A DNA stretch of 64,000 bases from positions 45,479 to 109,478 of the IMG/VR virus record IMGVR_UViG_3300021511_000005; one strand, written 5' to 3'. This document shows positions 1 through 8,557 of this stretch, in pieces. Numbering within the stretch: the stretch's first letter is position 1; each line of letters starts with the position of its first letter. The notes beneath the pieces are model-generated. The model saw only the letters and a list, made by a program, of their open reading frames with translations. It made no database searches and was not told the origin of the DNA. This DNA comes from a virus. The position numbers were made by a program, and so were the translations under genes.

Positions 1-601
1 CGGGGTCCACGGGGCCTTGATGAACAACGGACAGAAGGACCGCGGAGGGCTCGAGGCCGGCGATCAAGACAGCTACCTCTTGGTCCTGGGGCATTACCAC
101 AAGCACCACGCGCCGGCGCCGGGGGTGGTCTACGTCGGCAGTCCCTTCCAGCATACCTTTGGGGAGGTCGGTAACCGGACCGGCGTGGGCCGTGTTCTGT
201 GGGTCGATGGGGGCGTGGTCTTCGATCAAATCGAGCTGGACGTGGGACCGAAGCATTACGTGGTGTCCTGGGACGTCGCGAAGGAGGAGAGGCCGCCGGC
301 GCCGGAGTCTCTGGTCAACGGGCAGCCGCGGCCGCAGGACAAGGTCCGCGTGGACATCGTGGCCCCGCCGAGCCTGATCAACAAGGACCTGACCAAGCGG
401 CTGATGACGGCCGGCTACGAGGACGCCCAGGTCAACGTCCAGCCGGCGCCGGAGAAGCGGGAGCATCGTTTCCCCCTGGTTCCGGGCGAGTCGCTGGTGG
501 AGCTGGCGGAGCGGTTCGTGGCCCACCGGTTCGAGAAGCAGATCGATCCGGACGAGGATCCGCTGTGCCGCAAGCTTCATGAGTGGGCGGGTGAGCTATG
601 A
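1..601 (+). CDS. sbcD: SbcD/Mre11-like nuclease subunit, 5'-truncated
   Basis: This is the C-terminal part of a metallophosphoesterase-type DNA exonuclease. The frame is open to the window edge, so the gene begins upstream; TTG at 17 and ATG at 20 are internal. Metal-binding motifs typical of the family are visible: an HG step (VHGAL, bases 5-19), then GHYHKHH followed by VYVGSPFQHTFGE, which matches the GHxH and GSP blocks of SbcD/Mre11/T4 gp47. The N-terminal D-x-H and GD motifs lie outside the window. The stop overlaps the ATG of the SbcC-like gene (ATGA), as in other sbcDC pairs. It should form a nuclease-ATPase complex that processes DNA ends during phage recombination or replication. 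Confidence 0.85.
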   Translation, partial: GVHGALMNNGQKDRGGLEAGDQDSYLLVLGHYHKHHAPAPGVVYVGSPFQHTFGEVGNRTGVGRVLWVDGGVVFDQIELDVGPKHYVVSWDVAKEERPPAPESLVNGQPRPQDKVRVDIVAPPSLINKDLTKRLMTAGYEDAQVNVQPAPEKREHRFPLVPGESLVELAERFVAHRFEKQIDPDEDPLCRKLHEWAGEL

Positions 602-2634
602 GACTGATCGAGCTGGAGCTGGAGAATTTCCAGACCTATACCGGCGTTCACACGCTGGTCCTGGACAACCGCGGCCTGGTACAGGTCTCCGGCAACAACC
701 TGGACGATCCGGGCAACAACGACAACGGCGCCGGCAAGACGACGATCCTGGAGGCGCTGACTTGGTGTCTGTTCGGGGAGGGGCTACCTCGCAGCCAGGG
801 CAACAAGGAGAAGGGCGTCCAGGCCGATGAGGTGATCCCCGACAACACGAAGGGCCAGACGCGGGTCACGGCCTATCTGATGGACGAGCAATTCGCGCCC
901 ACCCATATCGGCGTGGTCCGCTGGCGCAAGTACAAAGAGGGATCCAAGAAGCGGTCGAGCGGAGTCACTATCCGGGAGGATGGTCAGGACTTCACCTACC
1001 TGGACATGTCGGAGGGGAACAAGCATATCAAGAAGACCCTGGGCATCGACCGGGACATCTGGGTCCGGTCCGTCATCTTTGGTCAGGAATCCGCCTTCAA
1101 CTTCTGCGAGGCGACGGCCAAGCAGCGGGCGGACATCTTGACCACGGTGATGGGGCTTGAGGAGCTGGACCGCTGGCTGGGGCGCTGCAGGGACGAGCGG
1201 ACCAACCTCCGGCCGATCCTGGCCCGCGCCGAGGGGGCCCACGAGCAGCAGGCCCACCAGCTCGAGCAGGTCCGCGCCGAGAATCCAGCGGAGCGCGTCG
1301 AGGCGTGGGAGCAACAACGGCGGCAGCGGCTTGAGCAAGCCCGAGCCTACCGGGATGAGATCGAAGCCCATGGCAAAGACCAGAAGGCCAAGCTGGACGC
1401 GCTGCCGGCGCCGGAGCCTATCGAGGAACCGGCTCATGGCGTGGACCCCGCGCTGGAGGAGAGACATCACCAGCTCCGGACGCAGCACATCGCAGCGTGC
1501 GGTGAGGTGACACAGCGAGAACGGACGCTGGCTGAGCTGGTAGGGAGTTTGGACAGCTTGCGGGACTTCAACCAGAAGGCGACGTGCCCAGTCTGTCTCC
1601 AGGATATCCAAGAGGAGCACAAGCGATCCTGTGAGCAAGAAGCAGCGCAGCGGTGCCACAACGCGCAGATTGAATTGGAGGCGGCCAAGGCTGCCGTACC
1701 GGTGACGGAGCAGGCCTTCGCGGCCGCGGACGCGGAGCTGAAGGAGGTCCGCCAGCAGCTGGCCCGGGCGTGCGAGTACTACGACGTCCACAAGGCTCGC
1801 AATGCGCGGCTGAGCATGGATCGGCTCACCCTGGAGCAGGCCGTCAAGCTGGATCGCAGCAACTGGCAAACGGCCAACACACGGGTCCTGGAGATCGAGA
1901 CCGAAGTGAATCCCCATCTGGACCTGGAGCAACTGTGGCGGGCGAAGGTGAGCAGGCTCGAGCAAGAGCGGGCCGCTAGCCAGGCCGCGGTGGATGATCT
2001 TCAGGAGCAGATGGGCGTCTTGGATTGGTGGGCCGCCGAGTTTCCGCGGTTCAAGACCTGGTTGTTCGATAGTGTAGTGGACAGCCTGGCCGCGGAGGCC
2101 AATCGCTGGATCAAGGTGATGACCGGCGGCGTACTGTGGATCCAGGTCTCGACACAGCGGGAGCTGGCCAAGGGAGCGTTGAAGGACGAGCTAGACGTCC
2201 AGCTCTATCGCTGGAACCCGGACGGGTCTATCACGAGCCGGCCCTATCGTGTATGGTCCGGGGGCGAGAAGCGCCGGGTGGCGTTGGCGGTGGACCTGGG
2301 GTTGTCCAGACTGATGGCCCAGCGAGCCTCCAAGCCCTATCGCTTCTTGGCGCTTGATGAAGTAGACCGCCATCTGGACACCCAGGGGCGGGAAGGCCTG
2401 CGGCAAGTCCTGGAGGAGTTACGACGCGAGCGAGAGACCACCTTGGTCATCACGCACGATCCCGAGTTCCGCGCGTCATTCGATCGGGAGATCCGGGTCA
2501 CCAAGCACGGGGGCTCGAGCACAATGGAGACCATCAATCATGGGCAAGAAACGAGAGATCAAGCAGACGCGGACCCGGAAGGTCGCCAAGAGGACGAAGC
2601 CGCGCACCAAGAAGCAAGTTCTCCGCCGGCCTGA
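598..2634 (+). CDS. sbcC: SbcC/Rad50-like (T4 gp46-like) ATPase
   Basis: A 678-residue SMC-like ATPase partner of the preceding nuclease. A Walker A motif (NDNGAGKTT, about residues 41-49) follows a typical N-terminus (RLIELELENFQTY). A central coiled coil carries a zinc hook, CPVC at residues 330-333. The ABC signature WSGGEKRRVALA lies near residue 553 and Walker B, LALDEVD, has its acidic pair at about 587-588, followed by the H-loop region VITHD. Length and domain order fit phage gp46 proteins. The last 30 residues overlap the next gene by 95 bases and look like read-through rather than a conserved domain. It should open and tether DNA ends for the SbcD-like nuclease. Confidence 0.93.
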   Translation: MRLIELELENFQTYTGVHTLVLDNRGLVQVSGNNLDDPGNNDNGAGKTTILEALTWCLFGEGLPRSQGNKEKGVQADEVIPDNTKGQTRVTAYLMDEQFAPTHIGVVRWRKYKEGSKKRSSGVTIREDGQDFTYLDMSEGNKHIKKTLGIDRDIWVRSVIFGQESAFNFCEATAKQRADILTTVMGLEELDRWLGRCRDERTNLRPILARAEGAHEQQAHQLEQVRAENPAERVEAWEQQRRQRLEQARAYRDEIEAHGKDQKAKLDALPAPEPIEEPAHGVDPALEERHHQLRTQHIAACGEVTQRERTLAELVGSLDSLRDFNQKATCPVCLQDIQEEHKRSCEQEAAQRCHNAQIELEAAKAAVPVTEQAFAAADAELKEVRQQLARACEYYDVHKARNARLSMDRLTLEQAVKLDRSNWQTANTRVLEIETEVNPHLDLEQLWRAKVSRLEQERAASQAAVDDLQEQMGVLDWWAAEFPRFKTWLFDSVVDSLAAEANRWIKVMTGGVLWIQVSTQRELAKGALKDELDVQLYRWNPDGSITSRPYRVWSGGEKRRVALAVDLGLSRLMAQRASKPYRFLALDEVDRHLDTQGREGLRQVLEELRRERETTLVITHDPEFRASFDREIRVTKHGGSSTMETINHGQETRDQADADPEGRQEDEAAHQEASSPPA

Positions 2635-3154
2635 GTGGTACCGGCTCGAGGCGCTGTTTCGGGATGCGCCGGCCAACACGGTCAGCCAGGTGGACGGCGG
2701 CGATGTCGTCATGTGCGGATTCTTGCCTCCGGAGAACGAGGTGGCTCTGTGCCTGGCTCCGCCGTCGATCACCCATGAGCAGGGGCTGGCGCTTCAGAAG
2801 CTCCTGGAGGCCAACTTCCGCGCACCCGTGATGATCCTGACCAACAACATTCAGCTGGTTCGCCTGAAGCCCATCACGGAGGCGCTCGCGAACAAGGTGA
2901 TCGCGGAGACCACTGGCGAGGTCGTTCAATTCGGACACGATGGAGAAGACGATGGGAGCGAAGTCGGGACCCAAAGGGAAAACGTTCGAGAGGAAAGTTG
3001 CCCAGCTGATGAGGGAGATCTACGATCCGCCGGAGCTGCTGGCGGAGCTGGCGGACTTGTCGAAACTGGCGGCGAGGGCCGCGAAGGGGAAGAAGGGTCC
3101 GCTCCTGCAGACTCATCGGGAGCTTCAGAAGTCAAGCGCGGTCCGACGTTCTGA
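2540..3154 (+). CDS. Conserved-looking phage protein, unknown function
   Basis: 204 residues starting MGKKREIKQTRTRKVAKRT, a strongly basic N-terminus that could contact nucleic acid. A compact region around residues 32-130 (RRPEWYRLEALF, FLPPENEVALC, LKPITEALANKVI) looks like ordinary coding sequence. From about residue 134 the sequence turns into Gly/Glu/Ala-rich low complexity, exactly where the next gene begins, so the last 215 bases are probably overprinted read-through and the functional protein is about 135 residues. It sits between the SbcC-like ATPase and a nuclease candidate, suggesting a recombination accessory. No family recognised. Confidence 0.6.
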   Translation: MGKKREIKQTRTRKVAKRTKPRTKKQVLRRPEWYRLEALFRDAPANTVSQVDGGDVVMCGFLPPENEVALCLAPPSITHEQGLALQKLLEANFRAPVMILTNNIQLVRLKPITEALANKVIAETTGEVVQFGHDGEDDGSEVGTQRENVREESCPADEGDLRSAGAAGGAGGLVETGGEGREGEEGSAPADSSGASEVKRGPTF

Positions 3155-3596
3155 CCAGGGCAAGGGTGCCATAGAGCCCGATGTGGTGATCCGGGAGGGG
3201 CTCTGCCCTTGTTGGTTGGAATGTCAGGACGCTGCGGGGATCAATTACAGGCCCAAGGCCAAGTACACGCAGGCATGCAGGGATGTGGTGGAGAGTCGGT
3301 CTCCGTTGTGGCCGGTGGCCATCTGCCACAAGACCGGGGACCAGAAGATCGGCGTGTGGATCGGACTACCCCACCTGGTCCTGCTGGCCAACATGCAGCC
3401 GGGCGTTGGGCGGACCTGCGAGGCCGGACCGCTGAATCGCTGGTCCCAGGGCTTCGAGTTGCGGCAGCCCGTCCGCCTGGACCTGGAGGACTTCCTGTTG
3501 CTGCTGCGGGATGACAACTCACGCCGCAATGTGCAGAGCAACAATGGGGCCAAGATGCTGGAGCGGCAGAATAACGCGCTGAAGAGGAACCAATGA
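2940..3596 (+). CDS. Putative PD-(D/E)XK-like nuclease (resolvase candidate)
   Basis: 218 residues. The N-terminus (GPKGKTFERKVAQLMREIY) resembles the opening helix of Hjc-like and other PD-(D/E)XK enzymes, where a conserved Glu sits in a GxxFE-type helix. Further on, IEPDVVI and WLECQ are spaced like the catalytic PD...(D/E)xK pair, except that Gln replaces the usual Lys (ECQ). A second in-frame Met at 2952 is an alternative start. Its place beside sbcDC genes fits a recombination nuclease or junction resolvase, but the missing Lys means activity is uncertain. Confidence 0.5.
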   Translation: MEKTMGAKSGPKGKTFERKVAQLMREIYDPPELLAELADLSKLAARAAKGKKGPLLQTHRELQKSSAVRRSDQGKGAIEPDVVIREGLCPCWLECQDAAGINYRPKAKYTQACRDVVESRSPLWPVAICHKTGDQKIGVWIGLPHLVLLANMQPGVGRTCEAGPLNRWSQGFELRQPVRLDLEDFLLLLRDDNSRRNVQSNNGAKMLERQNNALKRNQ

Positions 3597-3784
3597 ACGA
3601 ATTAGGCGATAAGCTTTTCGAATTAAGGAAGGCGCTCAAGGAGCAGGCCGAATTGATGAGGCGCTGGGCCGGGGAGTGCAGGATCTTTGGGTGGTCCACC
3701 CAGTTGGTGGAGCCGATGCGCCGCCAGGCGGATCTCCTTGATGAGCTGCTGATTCGCCACAGGCAAGGGGAGTCCGATGGCTGA
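3593..3784 (+). CDS. Small unknown protein
   Basis: 63 residues, predicted helical and charged (LFELRKALKEQAELMRRW), overlapping the stop of the upstream gene with ATGA and the start of the next gene by eight bases. The overlaps and the G/C third positions support coding. No family or motif recognised. Confidence 0.6.
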   Translation: MNELGDKLFELRKALKEQAELMRRWAGECRIFGWSTQLVEPMRRQADLLDELLIRHRQGESDG

Positions 3785-4379
3785 GGACCTGGACAAGGTG
3801 AAGGCCCAGCTGAAGGCCGCCAAGATCAACGAGGTCCTGAATCGGCTGAAGGTCTCCGGGGCGGAGGACTTCTTCAAGGACCACCCCCAGCTCAAGCAGG
3901 GCTACGCGATCTACATGCAGCGGCGGGCGATGCGAGCCAAGGTCGGTGCCGATATGGCCCCGGGTGGTTGTTTCATCCTGGGGGATGCCGCGGTGATCGC
4001 CGGCTGCGTGGCGGAGGCCCATACCATGCTGGCGCGGTTGTTGCGGCTTCCCGCGGAGAACATCAAGCTGTCCATCGAGCGTCCGGGGCTCAACACGGGG
4101 ATCCGACTCAACGCGGACGTGCAGATCCCGGAGGGCTACATGACACCGGTCCACACACTGGACTCCCCGGAGGCCCAGCTCGACGAGATCGGCAAGTTGA
4201 CCAAGGACTACCTCGAGGTCTGCCTGTCCAAGATCAACCCTATCTTCAAGAAGGATCTGACCGAGCGGTTGGCCCACGTTCGTGTGACTCGGCCGGACTT
4301 GAACCAGCCGGTGGTCCCCTTCCGGAAGGAAGTCAGTGGCGAAGAAGAAGAAGAAGAAGGTCGTCCTGGTCCGGAGTGA
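3777..4379 (+). CDS. Unknown phage protein
   Basis: 200 residues. The N-terminus is helical and charged (DKVKAQLKAAKINEVLNRL). The middle (GCFILGDAAVIAGCVAEAHTM) is hydrophobic, and the C-terminus ends in a Glu run (GEEEEEEG) created by a repeated GAA codon tract that overlaps the next gene. It is transcribed with the recombination cluster. No catalytic motif recognised, so function is open. Confidence 0.65.
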   Translation: MAEDLDKVKAQLKAAKINEVLNRLKVSGAEDFFKDHPQLKQGYAIYMQRRAMRAKVGADMAPGGCFILGDAAVIAGCVAEAHTMLARLLRLPAENIKLSIERPGLNTGIRLNADVQIPEGYMTPVHTLDSPEAQLDEIGKLTKDYLEVCLSKINPIFKKDLTERLAHVRVTRPDLNQPVVPFRKEVSGEEEEEEGRPGPE

Positions 4380-4992
4380 GGCCCAGGAGGCGCGTTCCGC
4401 CAAGAAGTGGCAGCGGGAAGAGGCGCTCCGTAGCGCGGAGGTCGCCTATATCACGGACGAGCAGCAACGGTCCCTGGAATGGTGGTGGCATCAGCTCTGC
4501 GACAAGGTGATCGACCTGCGGACCTATACGGTCCGGGCGTCGAAGGGCAAGTGGGCCGATCGTCGGGAGAAGTACTGGCGCGGTGTCCAGCAGGCCATCC
4601 TTCGCCAGTCCAAGAACCACGCGATCCGGGATCGTGTCCGAGGGCTTCAGGAGATCCAGAAGGTGAGGGACAACACGCTGGAGTTGATTCAGCCCAAGAT
4701 CGTGGACGGTCAGAAGTTCTACAAGGTCCAGCCCAGCACCTACGAGGGGATGGCCCGGGCCTTCGTGAAGCTCGACGAGCACCTGTCCGCTGAGCGCGAC
4801 GGGATCCTGTCCATGATTGAGCCCGACCTGGCCCGCGACGAGCTGGGCGAGGAGCGGACACTATTCCCCCATGACGAGATGACAGCTCTGGCCGAGACCC
4901 TGCTGGAGATGCGACGACAGAAGCAACAGAAGCGGCTCGAAGCCAAGGTGGCCAAGGAGAGTGAAAATGGATCCGAAGACGATCACGATTGA
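4336..4992 (+). CDS. Unknown basic helical protein
   Basis: 218 residues from a GTG start. The N-terminus has six consecutive lysines (MAKKKKKKVV) encoded by the same GAA/AAG-rich tract that makes the upstream poly-Glu tail in another frame. The remainder is helical with many Trp and charged residues (EQQRSLEWWWHQLCDKVIDL) and a coiled-coil-like C-terminus (ETLLEMRRQKQQKRLEAK). The lysine run could bind nucleic acid. It overlaps the ParB-methyltransferase gene by about 26 bases. No family recognised. Confidence 0.65.
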   Translation: MAKKKKKKVVLVRSEAQEARSAKKWQREEALRSAEVAYITDEQQRSLEWWWHQLCDKVIDLRTYTVRASKGKWADRREKYWRGVQQAILRQSKNHAIRDRVRGLQEIQKVRDNTLELIQPKIVDGQKFYKVQPSTYEGMARAFVKLDEHLSAERDGILSMIEPDLARDELGEERTLFPHDEMTALAETLLEMRRQKQQKRLEAKVAKESENGSEDDHD

Positions 4993-6349
4993 GACTGCGG
5001 AGGTCCGCGAGGGCCGCCGAGTCCGCTCTGATCTGGGTGATGTGGATGGCCTCGCGGCCTCCATCCGTGACCTGGGGCAGCTCCACCCCATTGTGGTGAC
5101 CAACGGGGGGCACGGTCGCTACGACCTTGTGGTGGGCGCCAGGCGGCTCCGTGCGTGCAAGAAGCTGAAGGTTCCGGTCCGAGCCGAAGTGGTGACGGTG
5201 GAGGAGGCGCTCAAGCGGCTGGACATGGAGATGCACGAGAACCTACGCCGTAAGGATCTGGATTTGGCGGAGGAGTCGGAGGCCCACGCACGGCGGAAGG
5301 CTCTGTGGGAGAAGGCCCATCCCGAGACCAAGCGCGGTGCTCCGCTCAAGAAGGGCGACAAGAAGCCGGAGCCTCCCGTGTCGCAGAAACCGCGAGACGG
5401 GGAGCCGCCGGAGCCGGTCAAGCGCTACACGCTGATGGCCGCGGAGGCCCTGGGCTGCAGCGAGCGGCGGGTCCAGGAGCTGCTGGAGATCCAGAAGCTC
5501 CCCAAGGACGCGCTGGAGAAGGTTCTCAAGGGGTGCAAGACAACGACAGAGCGTAATCGGGCCTGTCAGGACTTGCTTCGCCAGGTCCGCCAGAAGCGGA
5601 AGGAAGACAAGCTCCAGAAGAAGGCGGAGGCCAAGAAACAGCAGACGATCGAGGATGTGACCAGGCCCAAGGTTATCTTGCACCACGGTAACTGTATGGA
5701 GCTGATGGGGCACGCGGAAGAGACCGTGGACCTGTGTATGACAGATCCGCTCTATGACCGGAAGCGAAGTCTGATCACCCACGCGGCCCGGGCGGCCATC
5801 GGGGAGGATGTGGACTGGGACCACGAGCTGGACCTGGGTTGGATCTTCAAGATGGCGCCCATGTTGAAGAAGGGCGGCCAGGTCTTGGCCTTCTGCCCGC
5901 TGGAGGCCGTGGGCTCCTATGAGGTGGTGATGAAGGCCGCGGAGCTGGAGTACCGGATGACCCTGATCTGGTGCAAGACCAACCCCGGTCCGGCCCACCG
6001 GCCCACCTATGTCCATGCTACCGAGGCCATCGTCTGGGGAGTCAAGCCAGGCAAGGCTCCCTACTTCGAGCCCTGGGGCGACCAGAGCGGCGGTGAGGCG
6101 CTCAATTGGATTGAGGGTCCTATCTGCCAGGGTAACGAGCGGCTCAATCATCCGACGCAGAAGCCTGAGTGGCTGATCACGAAGCTGATTAACCGCCATA
6201 GTCAGGAGGGGGACAACGTCCTGGATCCCTTCGCGGGCGTGGGGACCACCGGAGCGGTCTGTATGGATCTGAAGCGGGCCTGCACCATGATGGAGCTGGA
6301 GCCCAAGTACGTGAAGTTGGCCCGGATGCGGCTGGAGGCGAGGCGATGA
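4967..6349 (+). CDS. ParB-like domain fused to beta-class DNA methyltransferase
   Basis: 460 residues from ATG 4967, chosen over GTG 4961 because AAGGAG lies at correct spacing. Residues 1-110 resemble a ParB/Srx-type N-terminal domain (LAASIRDLGQLHPIVV, then VVGARRLRACKKL and ENLRRKDL), followed by an HTH-like stretch (LMAAEALGCSERRVQELL). From about residue 228 there is a class I DNA methyltransferase: motif IV DPLY at 260-263 (usually DPPY), HPTQKP, and motif I DPFAGVGTTG at about 420. The order IV before I is the beta-class arrangement of N4-C or N6-A methylases. It probably modifies phage DNA against restriction; the ParB part may direct DNA binding. DPLY is a recognisable but non-canonical catalytic tetrapeptide. 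Confidence 0.85.
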   Translation: MDPKTITIETAEVREGRRVRSDLGDVDGLAASIRDLGQLHPIVVTNGGHGRYDLVVGARRLRACKKLKVPVRAEVVTVEEALKRLDMEMHENLRRKDLDLAEESEAHARRKALWEKAHPETKRGAPLKKGDKKPEPPVSQKPRDGEPPEPVKRYTLMAAEALGCSERRVQELLEIQKLPKDALEKVLKGCKTTTERNRACQDLLRQVRQKRKEDKLQKKAEAKKQQTIEDVTRPKVILHHGNCMELMGHAEETVDLCMTDPLYDRKRSLITHAARAAIGEDVDWDHELDLGWIFKMAPMLKKGGQVLAFCPLEAVGSYEVVMKAAELEYRMTLIWCKTNPGPAHRPTYVHATEAIVWGVKPGKAPYFEPWGDQSGGEALNWIEGPICQGNERLNHPTQKPEWLITKLINRHSQEGDNVLDPFAGVGTTGAVCMDLKRACTMMELEPKYVKLARMRLEARR

Positions 6350-6537
6350 TCTGGCTCTGGTTTGCGGGGGCTGTGGTGATCTCCTTTAGCGTTGGTTACG
6401 CGGTGGGGCACGTCCACGAAGGTGATTATTGGGAGCGGAGGGCTCGCATTCAGACACCTGTCTGTCACCGAGGGGAGTTCTACTATGTGGTGCCCGAGGC
6501 CGCGTATGTGGAGATCAAACGGGAGGCCAGACGGTGA
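6346..6537 (+). CDS. Small single-span membrane protein
   Basis: 63 residues with one N-terminal hydrophobic helix (WLWFAGAVVISFSVGYAVG) and a charged soluble tail. It overlaps the upstream methyltransferase stop (ATGA) and the next start. The sequence supports membrane insertion. Function unknown. Confidence 0.65.
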   Translation: MIWLWFAGAVVISFSVGYAVGHVHEGDYWERRARIQTPVCHRGEFYYVVPEAAYVEIKREARR

Positions 6538-6725
6538 GCCGAGTTAAGATCACGGTGACCACGGTGGGGGCGGGCCACGACCAGCTCCCCACCGAGACGA
6601 TGCGGAAGGCCATCCAGCAGGACGTCCAGGCCCAGATCAACGCGGGTCGGACGCTGCGCGCCGGCGTGAGTCGCGGTGGCGCGGTCTACCTGGTCTACGC
6701 GGAGAAGGTGAAGGGGGAGCGGTGA
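6534..6725 (+). CDS. Small unknown protein
   Basis: 63 residues from a GTG start that overlaps the preceding TGA (GTGA). Begins MSRVKITVTTVGAG and is likely a small alpha/beta protein (VYLVYAEKV near the end). Overlaps on both sides support translation in a chain. No family recognised. Confidence 0.6.
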   Translation: MSRVKITVTTVGAGHDQLPTETMRKAIQQDVQAQINAGRTLRAGVSRGGAVYLVYAEKVKGER

Positions 6726-6916
6726 TCACTGTCGTCCTGGTCAAAGAGGAGGAGGTCTGGGCCTATGACATCGGCCGCAGGCCTGGGGGTGAGTACGTGG
6801 TGGAGACGATCCCCTGTGGGGCTCAGGCTCACTTGGTCAGTGCGGCGATCAAGAAGCTCGACGGGCATCTGATGACGACGCAGAAGCGGGGCTGTAAGCG
6901 GAGGCGGAGACGATGA
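6722..6916 (+). CDS. Small unknown protein with basic tail
   Basis: 64 residues from GTG, in GTGA overlap with the upstream gene. Beta-rich start (MITVVLVKEEEVWAYD), ending in a strongly basic CKRRRRR tail. No family recognised. Confidence 0.55.
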   Translation: MITVVLVKEEEVWAYDIGRRPGGEYVVETIPCGAQAHLVSAAIKKLDGHLMTTQKRGCKRRRRR

Positions 6917-7077
6917 AGTGTGGGCAGTGCGGCGCGCCGACGTTCTCTTTGGTGGGGGACCGCTGTAAGTTCTGTCGGCGCGAGGGCCTGGTGGCCCGGC
7001 TATGGTGGTGGCTCCATCCCGACTTGATGCGGCGCGTCCGCTGGCGTCAGAATTTCCGCGCGGGGGGCTGGTGGTGA
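6913..7077 (+). CDS. Small zinc-ribbon protein
   Basis: 54 residues starting at ATG 6913 in ATGA overlap with the gene before. Two CxxC knuckles (MKCGQCG and CKFC, residues 3-6 and 18-21) indicate a zinc ribbon, followed by a Trp/Arg-rich tail (LWWWLHPDLMRRVRWR). Such small zinc proteins are frequent in phages and often bind nucleic acid. Specific role unknown. Confidence 0.6.
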   Translation: MKCGQCGAPTFSLVGDRCKFCRREGLVARLWWWLHPDLMRRVRWRQNFRAGGWW

Positions 7078-7078
7078 C

Positions 7079-7369
7079 GTGCCCAAGACAGGCTCCAGGC
7101 GATTCATTCGGGTCTGCCACGAGGACCACTGGTACGAGATCACGGTTCCGCAGTGGCGGGCCTTCGATTTGCTGTCTCCCCAGTGGATGTGGATCAAGTG
7201 GAAGGTTATTCACTTCAACACGCGGCTGGGGCTCGAACGTCAGGGCTGGGCGGAGTTCCGCAATGTCAGTGGAACGTTGCAAGTCCGGCTCACACCGCTG
7301 GGGCTTATCATCCGCGACAAGGTGGAGCTGCGGTTGGCCCAGCGCCGCGATCGGGAGCTGAGACGATGA
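7079..7369 (+). CDS. Unknown small protein
   Basis: 96 residues from a GTG start one base after the previous stop. Rich in Trp, Arg and beta-prone segments (WYEITVPQWRAFDLLSPQW). It ends in ATGA overlap with the next gene. No family recognised. Confidence 0.55.
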   Translation: MPKTGSRRFIRVCHEDHWYEITVPQWRAFDLLSPQWMWIKWKVIHFNTRLGLERQGWAEFRNVSGTLQVRLTPLGLIIRDKVELRLAQRRDRELRR

Positions 7370-7875
7370 TTGTCCGATTGCCTGATGTGCCCCCGATGAC
7401 CGAAGACGGCGATCCTCCCGATCCATTGGCGGTGTTGCTGGGGTCAGCGGGACCTTGGCAGCCCCGGATCGCCAAGGACTTGGGGGCCAAGGCCGGTTCA
7501 GCGGGGGCGGTGGTGATGACGGATTGCCCTATTCGGGGAGTTCTGCAGACGGAGGGGTATCGTCCGGAGCCCATCTTGGACGCGATTCAGCTGTTGGTGG
7601 AAGCCGCGGATGTGGTGATGGTCTGGATCGATGGGGGTCCTGTGTGGTTGTGGCTTGAGCTGGGGGTCTGGATCGCGGATCGTCGTTTCGTTTGGGGTAT
7701 CGACGAGTCAGTCCGAAGCCATTTTCATCACGTTGGGCATCTCTATCACTTGTTGGTCCGCGAGGGCCGGGCGGTCCGCGCAACTCGTGAAGATACCCTA
7801 ATAGAGGCCGGGATCCGGCTACAGGAGAGACGAGCATGGAGACGCGACACATCCGGTTCTACATCAGCGAGTTGA
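7366..7875 (+). CDS. Unknown; weak nucleoside 2-deoxyribosyltransferase-like pattern
   Basis: 169 residues from ATG 7366 (ATGA overlap). The stretch AADVVMVWIDGG followed by WLWLELGVWIADRRFVW loosely resembles the hydrophobic-D...ELG pattern of nucleoside 2-deoxyribosyltransferase folds, where the Glu of ELG is catalytic. The rest does not clearly match, so this is a weak suggestion. The last 13 residues overlap the next gene and look like read-through. Confidence 0.4.
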   Translation: MIVRLPDVPPMTEDGDPPDPLAVLLGSAGPWQPRIAKDLGAKAGSAGAVVMTDCPIRGVLQTEGYRPEPILDAIQLLVEAADVVMVWIDGGPVWLWLELGVWIADRRFVWGIDESVRSHFHHVGHLYHLLVREGRAVRATREDTLIEAGIRLQERRAWRRDTSGSTSAS

Positions 7876-8351
7876 TCGCGGCGCTCGAGGCCTATGGCAA
7901 GCTGCGGCGGCCGTCCATCTCGGAGGCGTTGACCTACTACTACAACTGGGCCTACGCCCGAGGGTGGCGGATCATCAGCGTCCTGGGGCATGGTGGCCGT
8001 CAGAGGATCTGGACGGGGGCAGGTGACCGGTCTACCCAGCTCGAGATCCAGGAGCTGGACTACGCCTATGAGGTGGTGATGGCCGGCGAGGACACAGACG
8101 GGACCTGCGACTTCATCGAGGCCTTTCCGGTGGTGGTGGCTGTCCGCGATATCGTCGAGGAGCTGGAGGCCCGGGGCTGGGTCATAGACGCCGATCGCGA
8201 TGGCTACCAGAAGGAAGACGGCTATCTCTACATCGCGGGCGGACAGATCGCCAAGCTACCCCTGGAGCGGGTCTTCGACTGGGACAGTCCGGAGGGGGTG
8301 GCGGAGGCCTGCGATCTGCTGGAGTCCAACGCCGTTCGGATGGGCATCTGA
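7836..8351 (+). CDS. Unknown phage protein
   Basis: 171 residues. A GGAGA Shine-Dalgarno lies about nine bases before ATG 7836, which supports this start despite a 40-base overlap. Helical N-terminus (YISELIAALEAYGKL), then mixed alpha/beta with an acidic C-terminus. The next gene starts on its stop (TGATG). No recognisable motif. Confidence 0.6.
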   Translation: METRHIRFYISELIAALEAYGKLRRPSISEALTYYYNWAYARGWRIISVLGHGGRQRIWTGAGDRSTQLEIQELDYAYEVVMAGEDTDGTCDFIEAFPVVVAVRDIVEELEARGWVIDADRDGYQKEDGYLYIAGGQIAKLPLERVFDWDSPEGVAEACDLLESNAVRMGI

Positions 8352-8557
8352 TGGGCTTCAAGCGCCACAGGGAAGCAGGGGAGCCGACCCACGTCCAGGT
8401 GATGGAGAGCCACGATTGGGTTCTCCAGGGGGGCTTCTGGGTCAAGGACATCAACGGGGATCTGCGGAAGCTGTCCGCCGGCCTGGTTCTGCGGCTGTGG
8501 GAGGAACAGGGGCCGCGGAATTTGGAGAGGACGGTCCGTGCCAAGGAGGCCGAGTAG
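8351..8557 (+). CDS. Small unknown protein
   Basis: 68 residues, TGATG-coupled to the gene before. Sequence HDWVLQGGFWVKDINGDLRKL suggests a small beta-hairpin domain followed by a charged tail. No family recognised. Confidence 0.55.
   Translation: MGFKRHREAGEPTHVQVMESHDWVLQGGFWVKDINGDLRKLSAGLVLRLWEEQGPRNLERTVRAKEAE

Noticed and set aside
2540-3596. Programmed frameshift joining the overlapping genes at 2940
   Set aside because: No slippery heptamer or pseudoknot seen; the same overlap pattern recurs at other gene ends and is explained by codon-position composition.
7366-7875. Firm assignment as nucleoside 2-deoxyribosyltransferase
   Set aside because: Only a short hydrophobic-D...ELG resemblance; no full motif set, so kept as unknown.
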